This document shows, piece after piece, positions 11,006-21,782 of a DNA stretch of 64,000 nt. Within the stretch, counting starts at the first letter, position 1, and each line of letters opens with the position of its first letter. The notes below the pieces were generated by a model. It was not told the DNA's origin, ran no database searches, and saw only the letters and a program-made list of their open reading frames with translations. Both the position numbers and the translations under genes were made by a program. This DNA is from Ascarosepion bandense (Eukaryota > Mollusca > Cephalopoda > Sepiida > Sepiidae), in assembly GCA_037127315.1 (NCBI GenBank), contig JBBBDQ010000403.1, positions 2,328,001 to 2,392,000 on the forward strand, written 5' to 3'.

Positions 11006-12039
11006 CTGGAAATTGTCCATAAGAGAGTCGTACAAGACGAATCAATCTATTATTTAAATGCTACTTCGGTTTTATTTCGAATGCATGAATTTTAAAATCC
11101 AAAGCGACTCAGAATATGAGTTTAGTTAAAAAGATTCAAGGTATGTAATTCAATCTTTGTTGTATGAAAATTCTTTTGAGCGTCAAAAATTATTAAATAT
11201 CTCTCAAAATGCATGAGATTGAATGAGTTATTAGATTGAAACCAGTAGATTAATTTCTAAGGCCATTAAATGCATTTACTAATGTGATAAATAGATTATT
11301 TAAATATATCCCATAAATTAAGATAAAGAATTAAAATAGCCTCCCGAAAAATAAACTGTTCAATACTACTATCAGATAAAAGAAATTATAACAATAGATC
11401 AATAATAACCTGTTGCAATAAGCTTTCAGTTGTGTGGTAACAGCTGGTTATAAATCGGTTTTTATTTATCTAGTAACAAAACACGATAAAAGCCATTAAA
11501 CTGCGATCAGTGAAACAAATAAGCAAAGAGTATATGACTAAACCTACAGTGGGCGTGCTTTTGAAAGGACATAAGTTCTGAATTACTTCACCAGTAAAAT
11601 GCGTAGCTTTGAATGCCAAATTCTCACATGCTCACATAGGATTATTGATTTACATTTACGCCTTCTGTTGAAAATTTTCCAAACACAGCTGTGTTAAAAT
11701 AGATTTCTCTTCCCGTCTCCTTTAGGGGACATGTTTCCTGTACCTGACATTCATCTGGCTCTAAACACACAAATTTAGGAGGAAATAATGCTGTAAATTA
11801 CACGGTCAGTACAAACGCTAATCTTATAAAACCGACATAATTTCCACTAGACTAATTCATCCGTGTGATTCTAAAAGAACGAAATATTTTTTTTTCTCTG
11901 TTTTACAAATTAGGAAATAAATCTCTATAAGAATGACAGAAAATATTCTGACACAAAAGTTTTTGTGAAGTTAGGCCTAAATTCTTTAAAAACCCGTATT
12001 ACTGCATTTTCTTGTGTGCAATGCAAGTCGAAATACAAA
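11006..12039. other. Unassigned intron sequence (about 1 kb)
   Basis: No gene, splice-bounded exon or recognised repeat seen on either strand. AT-rich, many stops in all frames. Confidence 0.6.
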
Positions 12040-12365
12040 GCGTCTAAGGCGAATCGATAAAATCTGTCGAAACTTTTACGTCTAGGAAGCGAAATAAATT
12101 CTATTGAAAAGGGTGTAAAAATTCACATAGCTAAAGCCTGGACCGCCTTGAACAAAATGGATGTCATCTGGAAATCTGACCTACCAATCAACTTCAAGCG
12201 GAAATACTTTAAAACCGCCATAGAGACGGTTTTAATGTATGGTGCAATTGCTAGGAAATTAACTAAAACCCTAGCGGATGCTGAAAACTATATTCAATAT
12301 GGAGACAACATCTAACAAAATCACAACTCTATGGACCCATCCCTGATATTTCTACAATCTTCTTC
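12040..12365 (+). mobile_element. LINE-C fragment, 5' part (split)
   Basis: Translation gives KIHIAKAWTALNKMDVIWKS and FKRKYFKTAIETVLMYGA, an RT C-terminal region of a second RTE-like type, then LYGPIPDIS. It stops at the 3' tail of an inserted RTE element and resumes at about 13670. Confidence 0.65.
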
Positions 12366-13640
12366 TTCTATGTGCCCTGTCCCTTCAGGACGTAGGCGAT
12401 CATGGCTCTCCACGTCTCCCTATCCCTTGTGGCTCTTAGTATGTTTGTTCCTGTTGCTCCTGGCAACACCCGTTCCGTCATCCACCTGATCAGACCCTGC
12501 AAATATGTTATCCGCTGCCTTCCTCTGTCTCTCCTTTCTTCTATCTGTCCAGTCAGTATCAGGTTCTCCAGGCTCTCCTTCCTTATTACATGTCCCAGGA
12601 ACTTCAGTTGTCTCTTCCTGATGCTCAGCATCAATTTCCTTTTTGTTGCCATTCTTTCTAACACCTCGTCGTTGCTTGTATGCTCAGTCCACGATATCCG
12701 TAGCATCCTTCTGTAGAACCACATTTCGGCCGCTTTCAGTTTTGTCTTCATTTTCGATGATATTGTCCAGCATTCATAGCCGTATTGAAGAACTGACATC
12801 ACGTAGCAGTCTAGCACTCTTTTCTTCGTTTCTATTGAGATTTTCCTATGTGTTAGTATTTTGCTCATCTTCTGGAACGCGTCCTTTGCCATGCCAATTC
12901 GCCTTCGGATCTCCGTGTCGCACTTTCCATCTCCTGCTAGAACACTTCCTAGGTACTTAAATTCTTGGACTTGTTTGATTCTATTATCCCCCACCTGTAT
13001 TTGGCATTTTGGGCTGTATCTTTTGCTGATGACCATGCACTCAGTTTTCTTAAAGTTTATTTGTAGTCCCTTCTTGTCACTCTCCACTGCTACTTTCTAT
13101 ATGAGGTCTTGTAGTTTCCTTTCCGTGTCCGCAATCAGCACTATATCGTCCGCATATCTTATGTTGTTCAGGTTGTGGCCTCCAATAACAAATCCTGGCG
13201 TGTCATCTAGGGTCCTCAAAATATTCTCGCTGTATAGGTTGAACAAATCCGGTGAAAAGACACATCCTTGTCTTACGCCTTTTTCTATCTTTGTGTATCT
13301 ACTGAGGTCGTTACCTGTCCGTATGCAGGCCGTTTGCTGCCAGTAGAGATTCTTGATTATTCTTATGTCTTTGCCGAAAATGTCGATGTTGCCTAGCATC
13401 TCCATCAATTCTTTGTGTCGTATTTTGTCGAATGCTTTCGCGTAATCAATGAAGCATAGGTACAAGTCTTTCTTCATTTGTAATGCCCTTTCAAAGAGCA
13501 TCCTAATCATGAATATGGCGTTCCTTGTTCCAGTGTCCTTGACGAACCCGCACTGTTCCTGCCCTATCTCTGGCCTGATTCTGCTTCTCGCTACAATCTT
13601 AAGTGAACGTAAAATATCCTTACAGAGACTACTCACTCAT
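12366..13640 (-). mobile_element. RTE/BovB-like LINE, 5'-truncated, RT domain
   Basis: Two adjoining minus frames (13636-13097 and 13087-12368) encode an RT with [30 protein letters not shown] and the catalytic box RYADDIV, then the C-terminal KYLGSVLAGDGKCDTEIRRR, YGYECWTISS, RQLKFLGHVIRKE and RDRETWRAMIAYVLKGQGT. The order and sequence are those of RTE-clade elements. One frameshift or stop near 13090 separates the frames. The 3' end is a GAA-rich tail (TTCTTCTTC on plus). It is inserted into LINE-C. It is the best-preserved coding TE here, but it lacks the endonuclease. Confidence 0.9.
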
Positions 13641-13672
13641 AATTGATCTAGGAAGATAAGTTCGCTAACTAT
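13627..13672 (-). repeat. Element X scrap at RTE 5' junction
   Basis: GACTACTCACTCATAATTGA and AGTTCGCTAAC are the reverse complement of 7440-7485. The scrap sits exactly between the truncated RTE 5' end and LINE-C. Confidence 0.55.
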
Positions 13673-13930
13673 TAACGTAAAATGCGCTTTGTGCAATGCA
13701 CGACTGGCGATCAAAACAAAAAATCGCGAGTGATCTACTGACCTGGAAATCTATCCAAATGAAGCAAAACGGCTTGGTCGCCTAACAACCTCCTCCATTG
13801 ACCAACTATGCTATGACACAGCTTGCCAAACCAATGACATTCCGACCTTGATAAACGACTGTAATTGTTGGCGTGATAGACTCCTGAATAACCGAGTTAG
13901 CTCGACTGAATAACAATAAAAACAATAATA
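13670..13930 (+). mobile_element. LINE-C fragment, 3' part
   Basis: DLLTWKSIQMKQ, then a frameshifted TNYAMTQLAKP and NDCNCWRDRLLNN, form the C-terminal end of the protein begun at 12040. It ends with an AATAAC-rich tail. Confidence 0.6.
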
Positions 13931-14013
13931 ATACAACCCGTGTTTATGAAGGTAAAAACAGGGAATAACTTACACCATTATGTATAATATAACTCGTAGG
14001 ACAGTCATCCATA

Positions 14014-14222
14014 TATCAGTCAGTTAACTGCCATACGTCATACACGCTTTGGGCAATCATGTCTCAAAAGAGACATGACTGACTAAGCAGAAGATTATCC
14101 CGCAGTAGATTGCCATTGCGTTCTGCGGTAAACTGGTTACAAGCCAAGGCTACAGAACCCAATCTGTCCTATTATTTAACCCATAACTGGAGGGAAGAGA
14201 CTGCTTAATACCTTTCCCAAGA
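14014..14222 (-). mobile_element. SINE-A, head-truncated
   Basis: Starts AGTCAGTTAACTGCC and ends TAATACCTTTCCCAAG; the tRNA-like head is missing. Confidence 0.85.
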
Positions 14223-14814
14223 TATCTTTGAAAAGTTGTTCTATATTATCCATTAAGATATCAATATCGTATATATATTTCATGAAAATATTTTATTTTT
14301 CAAAATATTACAGAATAGAAATAAACTGGGGATTAGCCATTGCTGTTGTCTTCTAATTTCCTTTTGAAAACGTCGTTTAGATTTTCGGGGAAGTTGCTTT
14401 GCAGTAACATTAATGTTATCAAGACATGGCAGATTTTTTCTATTCCCTTTACTAATTTAAAAAAAAAATTCGGCGAATTTCATGTCGTTCAGATAAATAA
14501 CGTTCAATTAGTTCGATTCTCAAAGAAAAAATTGGATGTTATCTATTGTGCTGGGAATATTTGCAATCTTGCTTTATTTTTAAATAAGAGGGTTTTGAAG
14601 CTGACTGAAAATTTCTGAAACCGTCTACTTGTGTATAATAAGCTTAGCCTTTTTACCTTTCAATTTTCATTCAAAATTTCTCATATAATAGACAAAAAAA
14701 AAAGACGGTATATAAAAAGGTTTTTGCCTTTTCTAAATTATATTTTATTTTACAAAAGTTCACCTACATCTATTTAGCATATTTTACCCTTGTATTTTTC
14801 TTTAGGAAATGCGC
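14223..14814. other. Unassigned AT-rich sequence
   Basis: Contains a 92-codon open frame (14340-14618) with no family resemblance. Base composition is like the surrounding intron, so I do not call it a gene. Confidence 0.5.
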
Positions 14815-15143
14815 GATCCTGCCCTTCCACAACGTCCTGCCTCTCAGCTCTTATAAACGGTTGTCTTTTAGCCATCTCAGGAGCCCACTGTTCCGCCATC
14901 CATTCTCGCAATTTCTCAGGTAGGTGACCCGCTGCCTTACTCAGTCCGTTTTGCTTTCGCTATAGCTTATGGCTGTTAAACTCTTTCAAACGTTCCTTCC
15001 TCATTATGTGCACAAGAAAATCTCAGCACTCTTTTTGAATCCAAGTTGTGCTCTTTTGGTTTCTATTTTCCTTAAAACTTTTTCTTTGTTTACGCGACCC
15101 GTTCATGAAGTTCTCAGCATCGTTCTGTAGAACAATAACACAC
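14815..15143 (-). mobile_element. RTE copy, left part (interrupted by mariner)
   Basis: The plus reading AGCATCGTTCTGTAGAACAA and TTTTCCTTAAAACTTTTTC parallels 12700-12850 of the RTE element. The copy is cut by the mariner at 15144 and continues at 16386. Confidence 0.6.
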
Positions 15144-16385
15144 CACTCAATGAATCCCGGGCCTGACATATAAATGTCGTCATTAATAAAAACATCCACG
15201 TGAGTTTTATAAAGTACTAATCTTCAAATGGCACGTGACAAAATTTGGGCCCAATTGGATTATTAGTTCACAAGTTACAATTATTTAAGTGAAGCTAATG
15301 TTGCAAATTTTCAAAACAATGGAAAAATCTGAATTTCGTATGTTGATAAAGCATTGCTTTCTAATGGAAAAAATACTGTTCAAGCAAAGCAATGGCTTGA
15401 TAAATGTTATTCGGACTCTGCTCCGTCGAAAACAACGGTTAAGAGGTGGCATGCTGTTTTTAAACGCGGTCGTACAGACACAAAAATCATGCTGAACGCT
15501 CAGGCTGCCCAAAATCGGCAGTTGTCCTGGAAAAATAGCAAAAAAAAAAAAAAAAAAAAAAAATCCACAAACTCGTTTTGGCCGATCGTAAATTGAAGTT
15601 GAGGGAAATATCAGAAGGTAGTGTATTCACCATTTTGCATGAACATTTGCCCATAAGAAAGCTGTGTTCAAAGTGGGTACTGCATTTGCTCACAGTCGAT
15701 CAAAAATAACAACGCGTCGTCGATTCAGAGCGTTGTTTGTAACTGTTTCAACGCATCAAGAAGGAGTTTTTGCGTAAATATGTGACAATGGATGAAACAT
15801 GGATCCACCACTTCATTCCGGAGTCAAATCGGCAGTTAGCTGAGTGGACTAAAAATGCAAGCATCAGCAGGCAAGTTTTTGGGACTCCGTATTTTAGGAT
15901 GCACAAGGTATTTTGTTCATCGGTTACCTTGAGAAAGGAAAAACCGTCAACATCGAATATTATATAGCATTATTGATGCGTTTGAAGGAAGAAATCACAA
16001 AAAAAAAACCAAAAAAAAAAACGGCCACAAATGAAGAAGAAAAAGTGATCTTTCACCAGTACAACGCACCGTGTCACAAGTCAATCGCAACGATGGCAAC
16101 CGCATCTGCCCTATTCTCCAGATCTGCCTCCAGTGACCACTGGCTGCTTGTAGATCTCAAAAGAATGCTCCAAGGAAAGAAATTTGACTCCAATGAAGAA
16201 AAGATATCGGAAACTGAGGCGAACTTTGAAGCCAAAGAGAAATCGTTCTTCAAAAAAGGGCATCGAATTATTAGAGAAGCGTTAGAATTTGTGTATCACT
16301 CTAGAAGGAGACTATGTTCATGAATAAAGTCGAATTTTGCCTAAAAGTTGTTCTTTTATTTGTTAGGCCCGGGATTTATTGAGTG
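15144..16385 (+). mobile_element. mariner element, near full length, inactive
   Basis: About 1.24 kb with matching ends: CACTCAATGAATCCCGGGCC at the left and its near-inverse GGCCCGGGATTTATTGAGTG at the right. The transposase spans shifted frames: FRMLIKHCFLM, NTVQAKQWLDKCYSDSAPSK, MDETWIHHFIPESN, FHQYNAPCHKS and LLVDLKRMLQGKKF. Mariner transposases use a DD34D triad; here the second Asp (HxDNAPxH) is Tyr, and a poly(A) slip at 15540 and further frameshifts break the frame. It lies in an RTE copy, so it is younger than that copy. Confidence 0.9.
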
Positions 16386-16512
16386 ATATGTTGTTTCTCC
16401 TGCTTCCTGTTTTCTCTTTTTCTGTGAGGAAATTCTCCAGCATTCACTGTCATATTGAAGGTTTGATATTATATAGCTCAACACTCTTCTTTGTTAAAAA
16501 GATTTCCCTTTT
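16386..16512 (-). mobile_element. RTE copy, right part
   Basis: CCAGCATTCACTGTCATATT and CAACACTCTTCTTTGTT continue the RTE sequence parallel to 12770-12850 after the mariner. Confidence 0.6.
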
Positions 16513-16514
16513 CT

Positions 16515-16765
16515 TAGTCAGTTAAGTGCTGTACGGGATATACGCTTGGAAGATCATGTCTCTTTCGATCCATGACTGATTAGGAGAGAGATTTTCCCAC
16601 AGTCGGTTGCCATTTTTCTGGGGTAGACTGGTTGCCAATAAAAGGCTATAGAACCCAATCTGTCCTGTTATTTAACCCAAAGTTAAATGGAAAAAGATGG
16701 ATTCATATCTTTCCCAACGGTATTTGCGCGTAAGTGAATGCAACGAATTCAAGCGGAATTCGAAT
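16515..16765 (-). mobile_element. SINE-A, diverged
   Basis: AGTCAGTTAAGTGCTGTACG to GAATTCGAATTCTGC. The A-box end is missing or unrecognisable. Confidence 0.8.
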
Positions 16766-17464
16766 TCTGCGGTTTTCATTGCGACCGCTACGACGAGGAT
16801 ACTTCTCAAAATTTCTGGGGCAACGCTTAAATCTTTCAACGCAACTCATCGGGGACTACTCAACCCGACTTCGTCACAAAAATCAGTTTCACATAAGCAT
16901 TTCATAATTTTCTTCATCTTCTTTGTCTCTTTTGTCGTCACCTTCAGCAACAACAAATACAATCTGCAACAAACGCCTTTGTCGAAAACAATAAGATCAA
17001 ATCAATACGTAAAATAAAATATAATTATATTTTCTTTTCTTTTTACATGCAAAGACATCTTCGGTGACATGTAATGGTTTAGGAGGTTATTTGGTCAGAG
17101 TTGTCAACACTCTCCATCGGGAAGACCCCGATTTTACTCAATCGTACGCTTCAACGGTTGTGACCTGACTCCTTAAAATCAAAATCAAAATTACGACTAA
17201 AATGTTTTTAACTTGACGTCACTTCCGCGACATTGACAGCTATATTCCGGCACATACTTAACTGTGGGACATGAACCTCTGACCTCGCTAAACAAAATAA
17301 AAATCCAAATGCGAGAATGTTTTCTTTTTTGTGCACCTGACTGGCCTTGTCAACAAAATACATTTCACTCAAATCTCAAAATATGTCCCCAATACACTTC
17401 ATTGTCAAAGATTTCATGACTCAAAAATATCGTCTAACAAATATTTAACAGCTAGGCCTGTCGC
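16766..17464. other. Unassigned intron sequence
   Basis: No exon or repeat recognised. An open frame at 16697-17017 begins inside the SINE and has no protein-family signature. Confidence 0.5.
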
Positions 17465-17566
17465 GTAGCTTACAACACCTGGTATTCCCTAGCTCTTACC
17501 CATCTAAGTACTGACCAGGATAAACGTTGCCTAACTTTAGTGATCGGTTGATAACTGGTGTTTTAA
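17465..17566 (-). rRNA. 5S rRNA-like remnant (pseudogene or 5S-derived SINE)
   Basis: The minus strand resembles the 3' two-thirds of 5S rRNA. Plus-strand landmarks AGCTTACAACACCTGGTATTCCC, CCATCTAAGTACTGACCAGG and GTTGCC...TGATCGG are the complement of the 5S 3' stem, loop A/B region and the internal promoter. Several mismatches and a missing 5' part mean it is not a functional gene. It may be the head of a SINE3-type element; no downstream SINE body was identified. Confidence 0.75.
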
Positions 17567-17585
17567 AGTGATATGTATAGACATA

Positions 17586-17612
17586 TGTGTGTGTGTGTGT
17601 GTGTGTGTGTGT
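17586..17612. repeat. (GT)n microsatellite
   Basis: Short GT tract. Confidence 0.9.
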
Positions 17613-17848
17613 ATGGCGCATCGAGTGCTCACAACTAACATCTGTAAAATGTAATAAACTTGAAGAGCTTCTCTACAAAACTGTCCATGATAAATGTCAA
17701 AATCTTATATCGTTTCGATTTAATAAAAATGTTGAAACTATTTTTTATTTTTGTCATCACCCAGTTTATATACCCAAATTTTATTTAATAACCTGCTTTT
17801 GTCAATAAATAATTTTCCATTGTTCATTAACTATCAATCGTAACTTAC

Positions 17849-18032
17849 CTTTGCGAATACATTTTCCGTTGATCAGGAAAAAACCTTTGTTGCAGACACA
17901 TTTGCGAATTCCATTTTCCACTGCGCATTGGCTGTTAGGTCCGCAAGGAGGAACCTCTACTTGGACGATATGATCTTGTCTCGTACAAGTAATTATTTTA
18001 TTACATTGATTATTGTAAAAAGTTTCATTGAT
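17849..18032 (-). CDS. Exon 7: Cys-rich E/EGF-like module
   Basis: A 184-bp exon (phase 0 to 1). The acceptor is TTACCTTCAG before ATCAATG; the donor is CGCAAAG followed by GTAAGTTAC. The translation has NQCNKIITCTR, then PPCGPNSQCAVENG, RKCVCNKGFF and GKCIRK. This looks like the E module that closes a D assembly fused to an EGF/TIL-like CxC loop, as in zonadhesin and IgGFc-binding-like proteins. It joins the TIL exon in phase 0 and the EGF exon in phase 1. The exact domain name is less certain than for the other exons. Confidence 0.88.
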
Positions 18033-18235
18033 CTGAAGGTAAAAAATAACAATTGATACTGATTTTAAACTAACTTGTGAAGGATATTAAATCGAAATTT
18101 AATATCCTTTAAATTTGTTTATTAAGAATGGCAATCATTCAGATTCCAAATTTAAATTAAATTAAAAAAGATAACAATCTGAAGAACCATCAATTCCTTG
18201 AAGAAACAGAGACATGTATTTAAATGTTAAAAATA

Positions 18236-18335
18236 AAAAGGTCAATTCGGTCGGGTTTCAATCCTGGCTAGAAGTAATCGGATGTCTAACCGTACTGATG
18301 GTCTGTGATACAACGAAACAGATTTATTTGTGGAT

Positions 18336-18345
<10 letters not shown>
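18236..18345 (+). mobile_element. SINE-H1 fragment with decayed hammerhead motif
   Basis: B box-like GGGTTTCAATCC, then AATCGGATGTCTAACCGTACTGATGG, TGTGATACAACGAAACAG and GTGGATGACTATA match the intact copy at 55305-55440. The core reads CTGATGG instead of CTGATGA and stem II is broken, so no ribozyme activity is expected. Confidence 0.75.

Positions 18346-18395
<50 letters not shown>
18337..18395. repeat. (TA)n tract
   Basis: Follows the SINE-H1 end directly, as in the copies at 54705 and 55437, so (TA)n is probably the tail of that element. Confidence 0.9.
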
Positions 18396-18398
<3 letters not shown>

Positions 18399-19074
18399 GC
18401 ATTCTAAATCAAAATAAAAACAGTATAATTACACTCAAAGGTCCCTTTAAGTTAGATCAAAAATATAAAATGCTTTCTTTCTTTTTTCCTTTTTCTTTTA
18501 GAAAATGATGAGATACAGAGAAAACTAAGATAATAATCTTGTAACAATAATGGATACATCAACGGAAATGGAGTCTAGACAGGGGTTTTGATCGACTGAC
18601 ACTTTTACCGTTAAGACTGTAAGAAGAAATAACGTATTCCCCCAAAATATAACCTTTTTTTCAAATTTAAAGTGGATCTCTATTCTGATTAGTTAAATTG
18701 TAACACACATAGATCCGGAAATAGAGAAATAAAAAATGCGGAAAGTGAAAACAAGAATTGTAAAAGTTATAGCAGGTTCGCTTGGAATGGTAAAAAAAGG
18801 AACACAACACATTGATAAAATCCCTGAAAATCCCAGCGTAAGAAAAATACAAAACATCGTCTTGATAAGTACAGCCTACACACTAAAACCTTTGTCCATG
18901 TAGCACTAGTGATGTTATGGGAGGTAGAAAAACAAATCATGAAATGTAGCCAAAACAAAACACCACCAGCTACCTTAGGTCTTTCCGCAGACTTGGTAGG
19001 TAGTGTGACTATAGCAGAAATAGGAATCCAACTGGGTCCCACCCATTCACAGTCAGGTTAGCCAAATGCAGACG
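18396..19074. other. Unassigned intron sequence
   Basis: No exon or repeat recognised. Confidence 0.5.
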
Positions 19075-19392
19075 ACAATTCTACTCCTGCAGCTTCTTCT
19101 CTCGCACTTCCCGCCTGTGGAACTCGCTCCCATATTCTTGCTTTCCTGACGGCTACAACCTCCATAAATTTAAATGCAATGTCAATACTCATCTACTAAC
19201 CACTGGACTCTAGCTCTCTCTCCACCCCCGTATAACCTTCCCTTTCTCTCCACCTATGTATCTGTCTTTCTCAGCTTTCTATTGCTCCTTTCTAACTAGT
19301 TTGTACTCCTCACTCTTTTCTAATTAATCTTTTTACAGTTAGGTAGTCCCCCTGCACATCAGTGGCATTTCTGCCTTGCTCGGGGTGAAATG

Positions 19393-19398
<6 letters not shown>
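19075..19398 (+). mobile_element. LINE-A 3' end
   Basis: CTTCTTCTCTCGCACTTCCC to CTTGCTCGGGGTGAAATGATTAA followed by (TA)n instead of poly(A). Closely related to 39125-39445. Confidence 0.85.
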
Positions 19399-19428
<30 letters not shown>

Positions 19429-19636
19429 GCTATTTTAGAACAATATTCATAGGAGGTAAATGAGAAACGTACTCACGATAAAACAATTTTTCGTTTTCAT
19501 TGGTAATTCTGTTTTTAGATGATGGAAAGATTAATATCACGAATTTAAGCAAAAGAAAAATATTTAATCTGAAAATGGTCTGTGGTAAGCAATTTTTTTT
19601 ACTTTGGAGGCAAGAACAACCGCGACTACCACGTAA

Positions 19637-19935
19637 CAGTCAGTTAAGTGCCCTACTTGACACACGCTTGGACCATCATGTCTCGAAAGAGACATGACTA
19701 ACTGGGCAGAAGATTATCCCGCAGTAGTTTGCCATTACTTTCTGCGGTAGACAGGTTGCCAGAACCCAATCTGTCCTTTTCTTTGACCTATAGCTGAAGT
19801 GAGAAGAGATGGATTATATTACATTATCATATTAAGTATAATTAATGGGGCTCAGTTTATTACTTCATGACTATAAAAAACCGATCCCCCAATTTGTGCC
19901 CAGTGGAAGTTTTAATCATATCTCCAACTATTATA
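19637..19935 (-). mobile_element. SINE-A variant with alternative 5' part, copy 2
   Basis: Same structure as 1557-1874: SINE-A 3' half, then GATGGATTATATTAC to CTCCAACTATTATAT. It again adjoins a SINE-A on the same strand. Confidence 0.8.
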
Positions 19936-20045
19936 TTGTCAGTCAGTTAAGTACCATACGTGATGCAAGCTTTGGATGATCATGTCTCGAAAGAGACATG
20001 GCTGACTGGGCAGATGATTATCCCGCAGTAGTTTGCCATTATCCC
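19936..20045 (-). mobile_element. SINE-A 3' fragment
   Basis: AGTCAGTTAAGTACCATACG to CGCAGTAGTTTGCCATTA, then unrelated sequence. Confidence 0.8.
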
Positions 20046-20146
20046 ATATCGTTCTTAATATGTTTTTCTCTTGGTATCTTTCCCAACTCACGCTCCGCCA
20101 CCCACTTATCGAAACCCATATCTTAAGATAGACACTATCATTTTAC

Positions 20147-20455
20147 GGTCAGTCAAGTGCCATACGTGATACACGCTTGGGCGATCATGTCTCGAAAAAG
20201 ACATGACTGACTGGACAGAAGATTATCCCGCAGTAGTTTGGCATTCCTTTCTGCGGTAGACTGGTTGCCAAACAAGGCTATAGAACTCAATCTGTCTTGT
20301 TATTTAACCCATAACTGGAGGAAAGAAACGGATTAATACTTTTCCCAAGGGTATTTGCGCGTAAGTGAATGCAGGGAATTCAAATGAAATTCGAACTCGG
20401 CTCCTCGATTTGTCGTTCCGAGTCGATATCCACTGCATCACAACGCACATCAGCA
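20147..20455 (-). mobile_element. SINE-A, near full length
   Basis: Complete from AGTCAAGTGCCATACG to the tRNA-like head (CGTTCCGAGTCGATATCCAC, CACAACGCACAT). Confidence 0.9.
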
Positions 20456-20884
20456 GATCACATAACACATTGCCTGTAAGAATGTAATTGTTTTTATGCA
20501 AATAAGAGATGCTAACTAATTGTACCTCCAATCACTTCCAGTGTGCTCGGAGACGGAATCTGGCATTTATTAATCCATCCATTAATGAGATTAAATATCA
20601 CTTTTGAGGTCAAATATCACTTTTGATTATTTATCGATTTGTACATTAATTAGTATTTATGTATTTCATTATATCGATTTAAGATGCAAGCGATCCTGGC
20701 TCTAAACAGGTTCTTCTTTATTATCAGTGAATTGTACGGCACCATTTTGAAACACATCTTGCTTTCTAAACAGTTTGTGATTTAGGGTCCTCCTTCTTCT
20801 AGACTGGCTGCCAGTTATCACACACCTTATGCAGATTTCGGATAGACCAGATTTAGTGCGTTTTTATGTGACCGCATATTTTTT
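20456..20884. other. Unassigned intron sequence
   Basis: Nothing recognised. Confidence 0.5.
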
Positions 20885-21085
20885 GGAATAATGTATAGCG
20901 GCTCGGATTGAGGAATCGGAGATCGGGGTTCTAATTTCAGTTGAATTCATTACATTCATTTAGGTGCCTAGGAAAGATATAGATCCACCTCTTCCCCTCA
21001 GGTATGGATAAATAGCAAAACAGACTAGCTTTATTATCCATGGTTAGCAACTACTTTACTCCTGTAAGAATTCGCAACCTACTGT
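20885..21085 (+). mobile_element. Old SINE-A relative
   Basis: GCGGCTCGGATTGAGG, GGTTCTAATTTCAGTTGAATTCATTACATTCA and CTCAGGTATGGATAAATAGCAAAACAG parallel the SINE-A head and body at low identity. Confidence 0.6.
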
Positions 21086-21193
21086 GGAAAAATCACACTT
21101 CATTTGGTTGGGGACCGCTTGTGAGCCAAAACGTCTAAGTAAACTTCCACAGAAAATGTCCTCTCAACTCACCCAGGGTGAATGCTGTATAGA

Positions 21194-21291
21194 GAGGTAT
21201 ATTTATGATACGGCTAGCAACTTGGAAAGAGAACGAGTAAGTTACTCACTTGTAAATATCGGCCTTTGTAGAAACAACCACATTTCTACAT
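21194..21291 (-). pseudogene. Partial duplicate of TIL exon 3' end with splice donor
   Basis: About 100 bases repeat the region 21369-21474, including roughly 42 bp of the end of the TIL exon, the GTGAGTAAC donor and adjacent intron (CGGCTAGCAACTTGGAAAGA). There is no acceptor and the copy lacks most of the domain, so it should not code. It lies downstream of the real exon in the transcript. The main copy has an extra AAGAGGCAAACG-type insertion, showing slight divergence since duplication. Confidence 0.8.
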
Positions 21292-21437
21292 AAATATATT
21301 TTTATTTAAATAAATATACCTGAAATATACCCTCCTTAAATATTCAATGATCAAAATATACCTGCCACAGGTAGGTATATTTATGATTCGGCTAGCAACT
21401 TGGAAAGAGAAAAGAGGCAAACGAGAAAGTTACTCAC

Positions 21438-21628
21438 TTGTAAATATCGGCCTTTGTAGAAACAACCACATTCCTCTTTCTTTACACATTTGGTATTGCT
21501 AAGAACGTAGTCCGGTTTGCATACACAGGCTTCGGTATGTGACTCACATTGTGGGTTGAAGTTACCGCAAGACGGCTGACAAGTGGGAGTTTGGAACTTG
21601 TATTCTTCATTATTACCGCAATTCAAAT
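21438..21628 (-). CDS. Exon 6: TIL (trypsin inhibitor-like Cys-rich) domain
   Basis: A 191-bp exon (phase 1 to 0), bounded by CTTTTTCAG before ATTTGAATTG and by TTACAA before GTGAGTAAC. The product DLNCGNNEEY...CQPSCGNFNPQC...ACVCKPDYVL...CVKKEECGC has about ten cysteines in the TIL order, with the typical CxC and a final CxC. In D assemblies TIL follows C8, as here. TIL domains occur in protease inhibitors, but inside a D assembly they are mainly structural. The 3' end of this exon and its donor are repeated at 21194-21291. Confidence 0.92.
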
Positions 21629-21666
21629 CTGAAAAAGTGAATTGATTCCGTGAAAAATATTCGTAA

Positions 21667-21667
<1 letters not shown>

Positions 21668-21698
<31 letters not shown>
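21668..21698. repeat. Poly(A) tract
   Basis: About 31 A residues in the intron just upstream of the TIL exon (transcript sense poly(T), near the polypyrimidine tract). Confidence 0.9.
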
Positions 21699-21699
<1 letters not shown>

Positions 21700-21782
21700 G
21701 AAGAAAATGCTCGATTCCATAATAAAATACAAAACAATGTATATATTATTTACATTGTTCAGACTGTTGTCCTCATCTTTAT

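Noticed and set aside
12402..13346. Plus-strand open frames of 104, 105 and 161 codons
   Set aside because: They are opposite-strand shadows of the RTE reverse transcriptase.
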